Shown: piece after piece, positions 30,557 through 45,000 of the stretch
Position numbering within the stretch: position 1 is the stretch's first letter
How the letters are laid out: every line of letters starts with the position of its first letter
From: Colletes latitarsis
Lineage: Eukaryota; Arthropoda; Insecta; Hymenoptera; Colletidae
NCBI RefSeq assembly: GCF_051014445.1
Contig: NW_027488366.1
Coordinates: 27,794,001-27,858,000 of the forward strand
DNA length: 64,000 nucleotides
Direction: 5' to 3'
The notes under the pieces: model-generated
What the model saw: the letters and a program-made list of their open reading frames with translations, nothing else
What the model was told of the DNA's origin: nothing
Database searches by the model: none
Made by a program: the position numbers and the translations under genes

Positions 30557-31177
30557 TCATCCGCCACGCCGAGGCGGCCGCCCGCGACGCCTCGCGACCG
30601 GGCGACGACCTCGGGCCACCGCACGAGCGCGAGCCTCAGCGCGCCGCTGAAGCTCGCGCTCCCTCCCCGCGGCCTCCTTCTGCAACATTACGTTCTCGCA
30701 GAAGGAGGCCACGGCCCTCCACTTCTCCTCGCTGCCGAGCATGGCGCGCACCACGCCCGGCAGCGAGACATCCCGCCCGACGACGCCGACCAGGACACGG
30801 CGCTCCCCCTCCCACGCGGGGCATACCTCCAGGGTATGATCCGCCGTGTCCTGCTCAGCGTCGCAGTGGCAGCAACGCGCCGTCGGCTCCTTCCCTATCC
30901 GGCACAGGTATCTTCCGAAGCTGCCATGCCCGGAAAATACCTGCGCCATCCGGTAGGTGAGGCTGCCATGGCCTCTGTCCAGCCACTCCTTCAGGAGTGG
31001 CCGAACCGCCCCGACAGTCCGGTGCCCCGCGGTTGGCAGAGCCAGCCGCTCCTGCCACGCGAGCAACACGGACTGCCGGGCCTGGCGCTTCAAATCGCCC
31101 CAAGCAGGTTCCTGCCCGCCCGGGACCGCCCCCACCCCCGCGCGACGGTCGACGCGGTGCCGGTACATCACCGCGTG
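30557..31177 (-). CDS. R1-clade ORF2 C-terminal fragment (after RT domain)
   Basis: The frame is open from the truncation point, so the first ATG (31169-31171) is internal. The ~205 residues include LTYRMAQVFSGHGSFGRYLCRIGKE. A zinc motif follows, C-X2-C-X8-H-X4-C (CHCDAEQDTADHTLEVC). Then comes CPAWEGERRVLVGVVGRDVSLPGVVRAML ... FCENVMLQKEAAGRERE, and an Arg-rich tail. This arrangement is typical of the RT C-terminus in R1-clade insect elements. Endonuclease and RT domains are missing, so the fragment has no enzyme activity. Confidence 0.9.
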   Translation of the reverse strand, partial: HAVMYRHRVDRRAGVGAVPGGQEPAWGDLKRQARQSVLLAWQERLALPTAGHRTVGAVRPLLKEWLDRGHGSLTYRMAQVFSGHGSFGRYLCRIGKEPTARCCHCDAEQDTADHTLEVCPAWEGERRVLVGVVGRDVSLPGVVRAMLGSEEKWRAVASFCENVMLQKEAAGRERELQRRAEARARAVARGRRPVARRRGRPPRRGG

Positions 31178-32449
31178 ACATCAGGCTCATACTTTCGCGT
31201 TTTTCACATACTTGTTGAACAGATCCTGGGTTTTTTCTGGTTTGGATCACGTAGTAATGAAGTACAACACTGAAACAGTCAATTAAACCTGGTTTCCATC
31301 AATATTTTAGAGGACAACGCATGTCAGGTCTCGGTTAGGCCTGGGATTAGCCCTCATCAGACTCATACTTTCGCACACTTCACATACTCGTTGAACAGAT
31401 CCTGGGTTATATTCTGGTTTGGATCACACAGTAATGTGGTACCACACTGAAACAGTCGATTAAACCAGGTTTCGATCAATATTTTAGAGAATAATTCATG
31501 TTAGGTCTAGGTTAGGTCTGGGATTTGCTCACATCAGGCTCATTCTTTCGCATATTTCTCATACATGTTGAACAGATCCTGGGTTTTTTCTGGTTTGGAT
31601 CACGTAGTAATGTGGGACCACACTGAAAGAATCAATTAAACCTGGTCTTGATAAATATTTTAGAGGATAACGCATGTTAGGTCTGGGTTAGGTCTAGGAT
31701 TTGCCCTCATCAGGCTCATACTTTCGCATATTTCTCATACTTCATGGCTAGAACCTGGGCTGTTTCTGGATTGTATCACGTAGTAATGTGGTACCACGCT
31801 GAAACAGTCAATTAAACCTGGTTTCAATCAATATTTTAGAGGATAACGCATGTTAGGTCTAGGTTAGCCCTGGGATTTTCACTCATCAGACTCATACTTT
31901 CGCATTCTTCACATACTTGTTGAACTGATCCTGGGTTTTTTCTGGTTTGGATCACGTAGTAATGTGGTACCACACTGAAACAGTCGATTAAACCTGGTTT
32001 CGATCAATATTTTAGAGGATAGCGCAAGTTAAGTCTGGGGTTGGTCTGGGATTTGACCTCATCAGACTCATACTTTCGCACACTTCACATACTCGTTGAA
32101 CAGATCCTGGGTTATTTTCTGGTTTGGATCACATAGTAATGTGGTACCACACTGAAACAGTCGATTAAACCAGGTTTCGTTCAATATTTTTGAGGATAAC
32201 GCATGTTAGGTCTAGGTTAGGCCTGGGAATTTCACTCATCAGACTCATACTTTCGCATTCTTCACATACTTGTTGAACGGATCCTGGGTTTTTTCTGGTT
32301 TGGATCGCGTGGTAATGTGGGACCACACTGAAACAGTCGATTAAACCAGGTTTCGATCAATATTTTAGAGGATAACGCAAGTTAGGTCTGGGATAGGTCA
32401 GGGATTTGACCTCATCAGACTCATAATTTCGCATTCTTCACATACTCCT

Positions 32450-35400
32450 TGAACAGATCCTGGGTTATTTTCTGGTTTGGACCACATAGTAATGTGGTAC
32501 CACACTGAAACAGTCGATTAAACCTGCTTTTGATCAATATTTTAGAGAATAATTCATGTTAGGTCTAGGTTAGGTCAAGAATTTGCTCTCATCAGGCTCA
32601 TTCTTTCGCATATTTCTCATACTTGATGGCTAGATCCTGGACTTTTTCTGGATTGCATCACGTAGTAATGAAGTACAACACTGAAACAGTCAATTAAACC
32701 TGGTTTCGATCAATATTTTAGAGAATAATTCATGTTAGGTCTAGGTTAGGTCTGGGATTTGCTCTCATCAGGCTCATTCTTTCGCATATTTCTCATACTT
32801 GATGGCTAGATCCTGGGCTTTTTCTGGATTGCATCACGTAGTAATGAAGTACAACACTGAAACAGTCAATTAAACCTGGTTTCCATCAATATTTTAGAGG
32901 ACAACGCAAGTTAGGTCTAGGTAAGGCCTGAGATTTTCACTCATCAGACTCATACTTACGCAATCTTCACATACTTGTTGAACGGATCCTGGGTTTTTTC
33001 TGGTTTGGATCACGTAGTAATGTGGTACCACACTGAAACATTCAATTAAACCTGGTCTTGATAAATATTTTAGAGAATAACGCATGTTAGGTCTGGATTA
33101 GGTCTAGGATTTGCCCTCATCAGGCTCATATTTTCGCATATTTCTCATACTTCATGGCTAGATCCTGGGCTATTTCTGGATTGGATCACGTAGTAATGCG
33201 GTACCACACTGAAACAGTCAATTAAACCTGCTTTTGATCAATATTTTAGAGAATAATTCATGTTAGGTCTAGGTTAGGTCAGGGATTTGCTCTCATCGGG
33301 CTCATTCTTTCGCATATTTCTCATACTTGATGGCTAGATCCTGGGCTTTTTCTGGATTGCATCACGTAGTAATGAAGTACAACACTGAAACAGTCAATTA
33401 AACCTGGTTTCGATCAATATTTTAGAGAATAATTCATGTTAGGTCTAGGTTAGGTCTGGGATTTGCTCTCATCAGGCTCATTCTTTCGCATATTTCTCAT
33501 ACTTGATGGCTAGATCCTGGGCTTTTTCTGGATTGCATCACGTAGTAATGAAGTACAACACTGCAACAGTCAATTAAACCTGGTTTCGATCAATATTTTA
33601 GAGAATAATTCATGTTAGGTCTAGGTAAGGCCTGAGATTTGCCCTCATCAGGGTCATACTGTCGCAGTTTTAACATACTTGTTGAACGGATCCTGGGTTT
33701 TTTCTGGTTTGGTTCACGTAGTAATGTGGTACCACACTGAAACATTCAATGAAACCTGGTCTTGATAAATATTTTAGTGGATAACGCATGTTAGGTTTGG
33801 GTTAGGTCTAGGATTTGCACTCATCAGGCTCATACTTTCGCATATTTCTCATACTTCATGGCTAGATCCTGGGCTGTTTCTGGATTGTATCACGTAGTAA
33901 TGTGGTACCACGCTGAAACAGTTGATTAAACCTGGTTTCGATCAATATTTTAGAGGATAACGCAAGTTAAGTCTGGGATAGGTCTGGGATTTGACCTCAT
34001 CAGACTCATACTTTCGCATTTTTCACATACTTGTTGAACAGATCCTGGGTTTTTTCTGGTTTGGATCACGTAGTAGTGTGGTACCACACTGAAACAGTCC
34101 ATTAAACCTGGTTGCGATCAATATTTTAGAGGATAACGCATGTTAGGTCTGGGTTAGGTCTAGTATTTGCCCTCATCAGGCTCATTCTTTCGCATATTTC
34201 TCGAACTTGATGGCTAGATCCTGGGCTTTTTCTGGATTGCATCACGTAGTAATGTAGTACCACTCTGAAACATTCAATTAAACCTGGTCTTGATAAATAT
34301 TTCAGAGGATAACGCATGTTAGGTCTGGGTTAGGTCTAGGATTTGCACTCATCAGGCTCATACTTTCGCATATATCTCATACTTCATAGCTAGATCCTGG
34401 GCTTTTTCTGGATTGCATCACGTAGTAATGAAGTACAACACTGAAACAGTCAATTGAACCTGGTCTCCATCAATATCTTAGAGGACAACGCAAGATAGGT
34501 CTGGGATATGTCTTGGATTTGCCCTCATCAGGCTCATACTTTCGCATATTTCTCATACTTCATGGCTAGATCCTGGGCTATTTCTGGATTGGATCACGTA
34601 GTAAAGTGGTACCACACTGAAACATTCAATGAAACCTGGTCTGGATAAATATTTTAGAGGATAACGCATGTTAGGTCTGGGATAGGTCTAGGATTTGCCC
34701 TCATCAGGCTCTTACTTTCGCATATTTCTCATACTTCATGGCTAGATCCTGGGCTTTTTCTGGATTGCATCACGTAGTAATGAAGTACAACACTGAAACA
34801 GTCAATTAAACCTGGTTTCCATCAATATTTTAGAGGACAACGCATGTTAGGTCTAGGTTAGGCCTGGGATTTGCCCTCATCAGGGTCATACTGTCGCATT
34901 CTTCACATACTTGTTGAACAGATCCTGGGTTATTTTCTGGTTTGGACCACATAGTAATGTGGTACCACACTGAAACAGTCGATTAAACCTGCTTTTGATC
35001 AATATTTTAGAGAATAATTCATGTTAGGTCTAGGTTAGGTCAAGAATTTGCTCTCATCAGGCTCATTCTTTCGCATATTTCTCATACTTGATGGCTAGAT
35101 CCTGGACTTTTTCTGGATTGCATCACGTAGTAATGAAGTACAACACTGAAACAGTCAATTAAACCTGGTTTCGATCAATATTTTAGAGAATAATTCATGT
35201 TAGGTCTAGGTTAGGTCTGGGATTTGCTCTCATCAGGCTCATTCTTTCGCATATTTCTCATACTTGATGGCTAGATCCTGGGCTTTTTCTGGATTGCATC
35301 ACGTAGTAATGAAGTACAACACTGAAACAGTCAATTAAACCTGGTTTCCATCAATATTTTAGAGGACAACGCAAGTTAGGTCTAGGTAAGGCCTGAGATT

Positions 35401-36075
35401 TTCACTCATCAGACTCATACTTACGCAATCTTCACATACTTGTTGAACGGATCCTGGGTTTTTTCTGGTTTGGATCACGTAGTAATGTGGTACCACACTG
35501 AAACATTCAATTAAACCTGGTCTTGATAAATATTTTAGAGAATAACGCATGTTAGGTCTGGATTAGGTCTAGGATTTGCCCTCATCAGGCTCATATTTTC
35601 GCATATTTCTCATACTTCATGGCTAGATCCTGGGCTATTTCTGGATTGGATCACGTAGTAATGCGGTACCACACTGAAACAGTCAATTAAACCTGCTTTT
35701 GATCAATATTTTAGAGAATAATTCATGTTAGGTCTAGGTTAGGTCAGGGATTTGCTCTCATCGGGCTCATTCTTTCGCATATTTCTCATACTTGATGGCT
35801 AGATCCTGGGCTTTTTCTGGATTGCATCACGTAGTAATGAAGTACAACACTGAAACAGTCAATTAAACCTGGTTTCGATCAATATTTTAGAGAATAATTC
35901 ATGTGAGGTCTAGGTTAGGTCTGGGATTTGCTCTCATCAGGCTCATTCTTTCGCATATTTCTCATACTTGATGGCTAGATCCTGGGCTTTTTCTGGATTG
36001 CATCACGTAGTAATGAAGTACAACACTGCAACTGTCAATTAAACCTGGTTTCGATCAATATTTTAGAGAATAATT
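32450..36075. repeat. 14-monomer offset duplication (2,465 bp)
   Basis: 32450-33610 and 34915-36075 share rare variants in the same order, for example CCTGCTTTTGATC, GGTCAAGAATTTGC and CCTGGACTTTTTC, at an offset of 2,465 bp (14 x 176 + 1). The segment between the copies (33620-34900) is a different block, shared with 38.9-40 kb. Confidence 0.85.
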
Positions 36076-39000
36076 CATGTTAGGTCTAGGTTAGGTCTGG
36101 GATTTGCTCCCATCAGGCTCATTCTTTCGCATATTTCTCATACTTGATGGCTAGATCCTGGGCTTTTTCTGGATTGCATCACGTAGTAATGTGGTACCAC
36201 ACTGAAACATTCAATTAAACCTGGTCTTGATAAATATTTTAGAGGATAACGCAAGTTAGGTCTGGGATAGGTCTTGGATTTGCCCTCATCAGGCTCATAC
36301 TTTCGCATATTTCTCATACTTCATGGCTAGATCCTGGGCTATTTCTGGATTGGATCACGTAGTAAAGTGGTACCACACTGAAACAGTCCATTAAACCTGG
36401 TTTCGCTCAATATTTTAGAGGATAACGCATGTTAGGTCTAGGTTAGGTCTGGGATTTGCTGTCATCAGGCTCATTCTTTCGCATATTTCTCACACTTGAT
36501 GGCTAGATCCTGGGCTTTTTCTAGATTGCATCACGTAGTAATGTAGTACCTCACTGAAACAGTCAATGAAACCAGGTTTCCATGAATATTTTAGAAGACA
36601 ACGCAAGTTAGGTCTAGGTAAGGCCTGAGATTTTCACTGATCAGACTCATACTTTCGCATTCTCCGCATACTTGTTGAACGGATCCTGGGTTTTTTCTGG
36701 ACTGGATGACGTAGTAATGTGGTACCACACTGAAACATTCAATTAAACCTGGTCTTGATAAATATTTTAGAGAATAACGCATGTTAGGTCTGGGTTAGGT
36801 CTAGGATTTGCCCTCATCAGGCTCATACTTTCGCATATTTCTCATACTTCATGGCTAGATCCTGGGCTATTTCTGGATTGGATCACGTAGTAAAGTGGTA
36901 CCACACTGAAACATTCAATGAAACCTGGTCTGGATAAATATCTTAGAGGATAACGCATCTTAGGTCTGGGTTAGGTCTAAGATTTGCCCTCATCAGGCTC
37001 ACAGTTTAGCGTTTTTCGCATACTTGTTGAACAGATCCTGGGTTTTTTCTGGTTTGGATCACGAAGTAGTGTGGTACCACACTGAAACAGTCCATTAAAC
37101 CTGGTTTCGCTCAATATTTTAGAGGATAACGCATGTTAGGTCTGGGTTAGGTCTAGGATTTGCCCTCATCAGGCTCATACTTTCGCATATTTCTCATACT
37201 TCATGGCTAGATCCGGGGCTATTTCTGGATTGGATCACGTAGTAATGTGGCACCCCACTGAAACAGTCAATTAAACCTGGTTTTGATCAATATTTTAGAG
37301 AATAATTCATGTTAGGTCTAGGTTAGGTCAGGGATTTGCTCTCATCAGTGTCATACTGCCGCAGTTTTAACATACTTGTTGAACGGATCCTGGGTTTTTT
37401 CTGGTTTGGTTCACGTAGTAATGTGGTACCACACTGAAACATTCAATTAAACCTGGTCTTGATAAATATTTTAGAGGATAACGCATGTTAGGTTTGGGTT
37501 AGGTCTAGGATTTGCCCTCATTAGGCTCATACTTTCGCATATTTCTCATACTTCATGGCTAGATCGTGGGCTTTTTCTGGATTGCATCACGTAGTGATGT
37601 AGTACCACACTGAAACATTCAATTAAACTTGGTCTTGATAAATATTTCAGAGGATAACGCATGTTAGGTCTGGGTTAGCTCTAGGATTTGCACTCATAAG
37701 GCTCATACTTTCGCGTTTTTCACATACCTGTTGAACAGATCCTGGGTTTTTTCTGGTTTGGATCACGAAGTAGTGTGGTACCACACTGAAACAGTCCATT
37801 GAACCTGGTTTCGCTCAATATTTTAGAGGATAACGCATGTTAGGTCTAGGGTAGGTCTGGGATTTGCTCTCATCAGGCTCATTCTTTCGCATATTTCTCA
37901 TACTTGATGGCTAGATCCTGGGCTATTTCTGGATTGGATCACGTAGTAAAGTGGTACCACACTGAAACATTCAATGAAACCTGGTCTGGATAAATATTTT
38001 AGAGGACAACGCAAGTTAGGTCTGGGATATGTCTTGGATTTGCCCTCATCAGGCTCATACTTTCGCATATTTCTCATACTTCATGGCTAGATCCTGGGCT
38101 ATTTCTGGATTGGATCACGTAGTAAAGTGGTACCACACTGAAACATTCAATGAAACCTGGTCTGGATAAATATTTTAGAGGATAACGCATGTTAGGTCTG
38201 GGTTAGGTCTAGGATTTGCCCTCATCAGGCTCATTCTTTTGCATATTTCTCATACTTGATGGCTAGATCCTGGGCGTTTGCTGGATTGCATCACGTTGTA
38301 ATGTAGCACCACACTGAAACAGTCAATGAAACCTAGTTTCCATCAATATTTTAGAGTACAACGCAAGTTAGGTCTAGGTAAGGCCTGAGATTTTCACTGA
38401 TCAGACTCATACTTTCGCATTCTTCACATACTTGTTGAACGGATCCTGGGTTTTTTCTGGTTTTGATCACGTAGTAATGTGGTACCACACTGAAACATTC
38501 AATTAAACCTTGTCTTGATAAATATTTTAGAGAATAACGCATGTTAGGTCTGGGTTAGGTCTAGGATTTGCCCTCATCAGGCTCATACTTTCGCATATCT
38601 CTCATACTTCATGGCTAGATCCTGGGCTATTTCTGGATTGGATCACGTAGTAAAGTGGTACCATACTGAAACATTCAATGAAACCTGGTCTGGATAAATA
38701 TTTTAGAGAATAATTCATGTTAGGTCTAGGTTAGGTCAGGGATTTGCTCTCATCAGGCTCATTCTTTCGCATATTTCTCATACTTGATGGCTAGATCCTG
38801 GGCTATTTCTGGATTGCATCACGTAGTAATGAAGTACAACACTGAAACAGTCAATTAAACTTTGTTTCCATCAATATTTTAGAGGACAACGCATGTTAGG
38901 TCTAGGTTAGGCCTGGGATTTGCCCTCATCAGGGTCATACTGTCGCAGTTTTAACATACTTGTTGAACGGATCCTGGGTTTTTTCTGGTTTGGTTCACGT

Positions 39001-42000
39001 AGTAATGTGGTACCACACTGAAACATTCAATGAAACCTGGTCTTGATAAATATTTTAGTGGATAACGCATGTTAGGTTTGGGTTAGGTCTAGGATTTGCA
39101 CTCATCAGGCTCATACTTTCGCATATTTCTCATACTTCATGGCTAGATCCTGGGCTGTTTCTGGATTGTATCACGTAGTAATGTGGTACCACGCTGAAAC
39201 AGTTGATTAAACCTGGTTTCGATCAATATTTTAGAGGATAACGCAAGTTAAGTCTGGGATAGGTCTGGGATTTGACCTCATCAGACTCATACTTTCGCGT
39301 TTTTCACATACTTGTTGAACAGATCCTGGGTTTTTTCTGGTTTGGATCACGTAGTAGTGTGGTACCACACTGAAACAGTCCATTAAACCTGGTTGCGATC
39401 AATATTTTAGAGGATAACGCATGTTAGGTCTGGGTTAGGTCTAGTATTTGCCCTCATCAGGCTCATTCTTTCGCATATTTCACGAACTTGATGGCTAGAT
39501 CCTGGGCTTTTTCTGGATTGCATCACGTAGTAATGTAGTACCACTCTGAAACATTCAATTAAACCTGGTCTTGATAAATATTTCAGAGGATAACGCATGT
39601 TAGGTCTGGGTTAGGTCTAGGATTTGCACTCATCAGGCTCATACTTTCGCATATATCTCATACTTCATAGCTAGATCCTGGGCTTTTTCTGGATTGCATC
39701 ACGTAGTAATGAAGTACAACACTGAAACAGTCAATTGAACCTGGTCTCCATCAATATCTTGGAGGACAACGCAAGTTAGGTCTGGGATAGGTCTTGGATT
39801 TGCCCTCATCAGGCTCATACTTTCGCATATTTCTCATACTTCATGGCTAGATCCTGGGCTATTTCTGGATTGGATCACGTAGTAAAGTGGTACCACACTG
39901 AAACATTCAATGAAACCTGGTCTGGATAAATATTTTAGAGGATAACGCATGTTAGGTCTGGGTTAGGTCTAGGATTTGCCCTCATCAGGCTCATTCTTTT
40001 GCATATTTCTCATACTTGATGGCTAGATCCTGGGCGTTTGCTGGATTGCATCACGTTGTAATGTAGCACCACACTGAAACAGTCAATGAAACCTAGTTTC
40101 CATCAATATTTTAGAGTACAACGCAAGTTAGGTCTAGGTAAGGCCTGAGATTTTCACTGATCAGACTCATACTTTCGCATTCTTCACATACTTGTTGAAC
40201 GGATCCTGGGTTTTTTCTGGTTTTGATCACGTAGTAATGTGGTACCACACTGAAACATTCAATTAAACCTTGTCTTGATAAATATTTTAGAGAATAACGC
40301 ATGTTAGGTCTGGGTTAGGTCTAGGATTTGCCCTCATCAGGCTCATACTTTCGCATATCTCTCATACTTCATGGCTAGATCCTGGGCTATTTCTGGATTG
40401 GATCACGTAGTAAAGTGGTACCATACTGAAACATTCAATGAAACCTGGTCTGGATAAATATTTTAGAGAATAATTCATGTTAGGTCTAGGTTAGGTCAGG
40501 GATTTGCTCTCATCAGGCTCATTCTTTCGCATATTTCTCATACTTGATGGCTAGATCCTGGGCTATTTCTGGATTGGATCACGTAGTAAAGTGGTACCAC
40601 ACTGAAACATTCAATGAAACCTGGTCTGGATAAATATTTTAGAGGACAACGCAAGTTAGGTCTGGGATAGGTCTTGGATTTGCCCTCATCAGGCTCATAC
40701 TTTCGCATATTTCTCATACTTCATGGCTAGATCCTGGGCTATTTCTGGATTGGATCACGTAGTAAAGTGGTACCATACTGAAACATTCAATGAAACCTGG
40801 TCTGGATAAATATTTTAGAGAATAATTCATGTTAGGTCTAGGTTAGGTCAGGGATTTGCTCTCATCAGGCTCATTCTTTCGCATATATCTCATACTTCAT
40901 AGCTAGATCCTGGGCTTTTTCTGGATTGCATCACGTAGTAATGAAGTACAACACTGAAACAGTCAATTGAACCTGGTCTCCATCAATATCTTGGAGGACA
41001 ACGCAAGTTAGGTCTGGGATAGGTCTTGGATTTGCCCTCATCAGGCTCATACTTTCGCATATTTCTCATACTTCATGGCTAGATCCTGGGCTATTTCTGG
41101 ATTGGATCACGTAGTAAAGTGGTACCACACTGAAACATTCAATGAAACCTGGTCTGGATAAATATTTTAGAGGATAACGCATGTTAGGTCTGGGATAGGT
41201 CTAGGATTTGCCCTCATCTGGCTCTTACTTTCGCATATTTCTCATACTTCATGGCTAGATCCTGGGCTTTTTCTGGATTGCATCACGTAGTAATGAAGTA
41301 CAACACTGAAACAGTCAATTAAACCTGGTTTCCATCAATATTTTAGAGGACAACGCATGTTAGGTCTAGGTTAGGCCTGGGATTTGCCCTCATCAGGGTC
41401 ATACTGTCGCATTCTTCACATACTTGTTGAACGGATCCTGGGTTTTTTCTGGTTTTGATCACGTAGTAATGAAGTACAACACTGAAACAGTCAACTGAAC
41501 CTGGTCTCCATCAATATCTTAGAGGACAACGCAAGTTAGGTCTGGGATATGTCTTGGATTTGCCCTCATCAGGCTCATACTTTCGCATATTTCTCATACT
41601 TCATGGCTAGATCCTGGGCTATTTCTGGATTGGATCACGTAGTAAAGTGGTACCACACTGAAACATTCAATGAAACCTGCTCTGGATAAATATTTTAGAG
41701 GATAACGCATGTTAGGTTTGGGGGTAGGTCTAGGATTTGCCCTCATCAGGCTCATTCTTTTGCATATTTCTCATACTTGATGGCTAGATCCTGGGCGTTT
41801 GCTGGATTGCATCACGTTGTAATGTAGCACCACACTGAAACAGTCAATGAAACCTAGTTTCCATCAATATTTTAGAGGACAACGCAAGTTAGGTCTAGGT
41901 AAGGCCTGAGATTTTCACTGATCAGACTCATACTTTCGCATTCTTCACATACTTGTTGAACGGATCCTGGGTTTTTTCTGGTTTTGATCACGTAGTAATG

Positions 42001-45000
42001 TGGTACCACACTGAAACATTCAATTAAACCTTGTCTTGATAAATATTTTAGAGAATAACGCATGTTAGGTCTGGGTTAGGTCTAGGATTTGCCCTCATCA
42101 GGCTCATACTTTCGCATAGCTCTCATACTTCATGGCTAGATCCTGGGCTATTTCTGGATTGGATCACGTAGTAAAGTGGTACCATACTGAAACATTCAAT
42201 GAAACCTGGTCTGGATAAATATTTTAGAGAATAATTCATGTTAGGTCTAGGTTAGGTCAGGGATTTGCTCTCATCAGGCTCATTCTTTCGCATATTTCTC
42301 ATACTTGATGGCTAGATCCTGGGCTATTTCTGGATTGCATCACGTAGTAATGAAGTACAACACTGAAACAGTCAATTAAACTTTGTTTCCATCAATATTT
42401 TAGAGGACAACGCATGTTAGGTCTAGGTTAGGCCTGGGATTTGCCCTCATCAGGGTCATACTGTCGCAGTTTTAACATACTTGTTGAACGGATCCTGGGT
42501 TTTTTCTGGTTTGGTTCACGTAGTAATGTGGTACCACACTGAAACATTCAATTAAACCTGGTCTTGATAAATATTTTAGTGGATAACGCATGTTAGGTTT
42601 GGGTTAGGTCTAGGATTTGCACTCATCAGGCTCATACTTTCGCAAATTTCTCATACTTCATGGCTAGATCCTGGGCTGTTTCTGGATTGTATCACGTAGT
42701 AATGTGGTACCACGCTGAAACAGTTGATTAAACCTGGTTTCGATCAATATTTTAGAGGATAACGCAAGTTAAGTCTGGGATAGGTCTGGGATTTGACCTC
42801 ATCAGACTCATACTTTCGCGTTTTTCACATACTTGTTGAACAGATCCTGGGTTTTTTCTGGTTTGGATCACGTAGTAGTGTGGTACCACACTGAAACAGT
42901 CCATTAAACCTGGTTGCGATCAATATTTTAGAGGATAACGCTTGTTAGGTCTGGGTTAGGTCTAGTATTTGCCCTCATCAGGCTCATTCTTTCGCATATT
43001 TCTCAAACTTGATGGCTAGATCCTGGGCTTTTTCTGGATTGCATCACGTAGTAATGTAGTACCACTCTGAAACATTCAATTAAACCTGGTCTTGATAAAT
43101 ATTTCAGAGGATAACGCATGTTAGGTCTGGGTTAGGTCTAGGATTTGCACTCATCAGGCTCATACTTTCGCATATATCTCATACTTCATAGCTAGATCCT
43201 GGGCTTTTTCTGGATTGCATCACGTAGTAATGAAGTACAACACTGAAACAGTCAATTGAACCTGGTCTCCATCAATATCTTAGAGGACAACGCAAGTTAG
43301 GTCTGGGATAGGTCTTGGATTTGCCCTCATCAGGCTCATACTTTCGCATATTTCTCATACTTCATGGCTAGATCCTGGGCTATTTCTGGATTGGATCACG
43401 TAGTAAAGTGGTACCACACTGAAACATTCAATGAAACCTGGTCTGGATAAATATTTTAGAGGATAACGCATGTTAGGTCTGGGATAGGTCTAGGATTTGC
43501 CCTCATCAGGCTCTTACTTTCGCATATTTCTCATACTTCATGGCTAGATCCTGGGCTTTTTCTGGATTGCATCACGTAGTAATGAAGTACAACACTGTAA
43601 CAGTCAATTAAACCTGGTTTCCATCAATATTTTAGAGGACAACGCATGTTAGGTCTAGGTTAGGCCTGGGATTTGCCCTCATCAGGGTCATACTGTCGCA
43701 TTCTTCACATACTTGTTGAACGGATCCTGGGTTTTTTCTGGTTTTGATCACGTAGTAATGTGGTACCACACTGAAACATTCAATTAAACCTTGTCTTGAT
43801 AAATATTTTAGAGAATAACGCATGTTAGGTCTGGGTTAGGTCTAGGATTTGCCCTCATCAGGCTCATACTTTCGCATATTTCTCATACTTCATGGCTAGC
43901 TCCTGGGCTATTTCTGGATTGGATCACGTAGTAAAGTGGTACCACACTGAAACATTCAATGAAACCTGGTCTGGATAAATATCTTAGAGGATAACGCATG
44001 TTAGGTCAAGGTTAGGTCTAAGATTTGCCCTCATCAGGCTCACAGTTTAGCGTTTTTCGCATACTTGTTGAACAGATCCTGGGTTTTTACTGGTTTGGAT
44101 CACGAAGTAGTGTAGTACCACACTGAAACATTCAATTAAACCTGGTCTTGATAAATATTTCAGAGGATAACGCATGTTAGGTCTGGGTCAGGTCTAGGAT
44201 TTGCACACATCAGGCTCATACTTTCGCATATATCTCATACTTCATAGCTAGATCCTGGGCTTTTTCTGGATTGCATCACGTAGTAATGAAGTACAACACT
44301 GAAACAGCCAATTGAACCTGGTCTCCATCAATATCTTAGAGGACAACGCAAGTTAGGTCTGGGATAGGTCTTGGATTTGCCCTCATCAGGCTCATACTTT
44401 CGCATATTTCTCATACTTCATGGCTAGATCCTGGGCTATTTCTGGATTGGATCACGTAGTAAAGTGGTACCACACTGAAACATTCAATGAAACCTGGTCT
44501 GGATAAATATTTTAGAGGATTACGCATGTTAGGTCTGGGATAGGTCTAGGATTTGCCCTCATCAGGCTCTTACTTTCGCATATTTCTCATACTTCATGGC
44601 TAGATCCTGGGCTTTTTCTGGATTGCATCACGTAGTAATGAAGTACAACACAGAAACAGTCAATTAAACCTGGTTTCCATCAATATTTTAGAGGACAACG
44701 CATGTTAGGTCTAGGTTATGCCTGGGATTTGCCCTCATCAGGGTCATACTGTCGCAGTTTTAACATACTTGTTGAATGGATCCTGGTTTTTTTCTGGTTT
44801 GGTTCACGTAGTAATGTGGTACCACACTGAAACATTCAATTAAACCTGGTCTTGATAAATATTTTAGTGGATAACGCATGTTAGGTTTGGGTTAGGTCTA
44901 GGATTTGCACTCATCAGGCTCATACTTTCGTATATTTCTCATACTTCATGGCTAGATCCTGGGCTATTTCTGGACTGTATCACGTAGTAATGTGGTACCA

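Larger units (their letters stand above)
30001..31177 (-). mobile_element. 5'-truncated R1-like non-LTR retrotransposon
   Basis: On the minus strand it has the C-terminal end of an RT ORF, a ~520-bp GC-rich 3'UTR and a 39-nt poly(A) tail (T-run 30001-30039). It is flanked by a 15-18-bp duplication of satellite. These are the hallmarks of target-primed reverse transcription with incomplete first-strand synthesis. It is much richer in G+C than the surrounding satellite. It is dead on arrival. Confidence 0.95.

Noticed and set aside
30298..30960. Long plus-strand frame of 220 codons in the GC-rich region
   Set aside because: Antisense to the R1-like ORF and its 3'UTR; long frames on both strands are expected at this G+C content and the peptide is low-complexity Arg/Pro.
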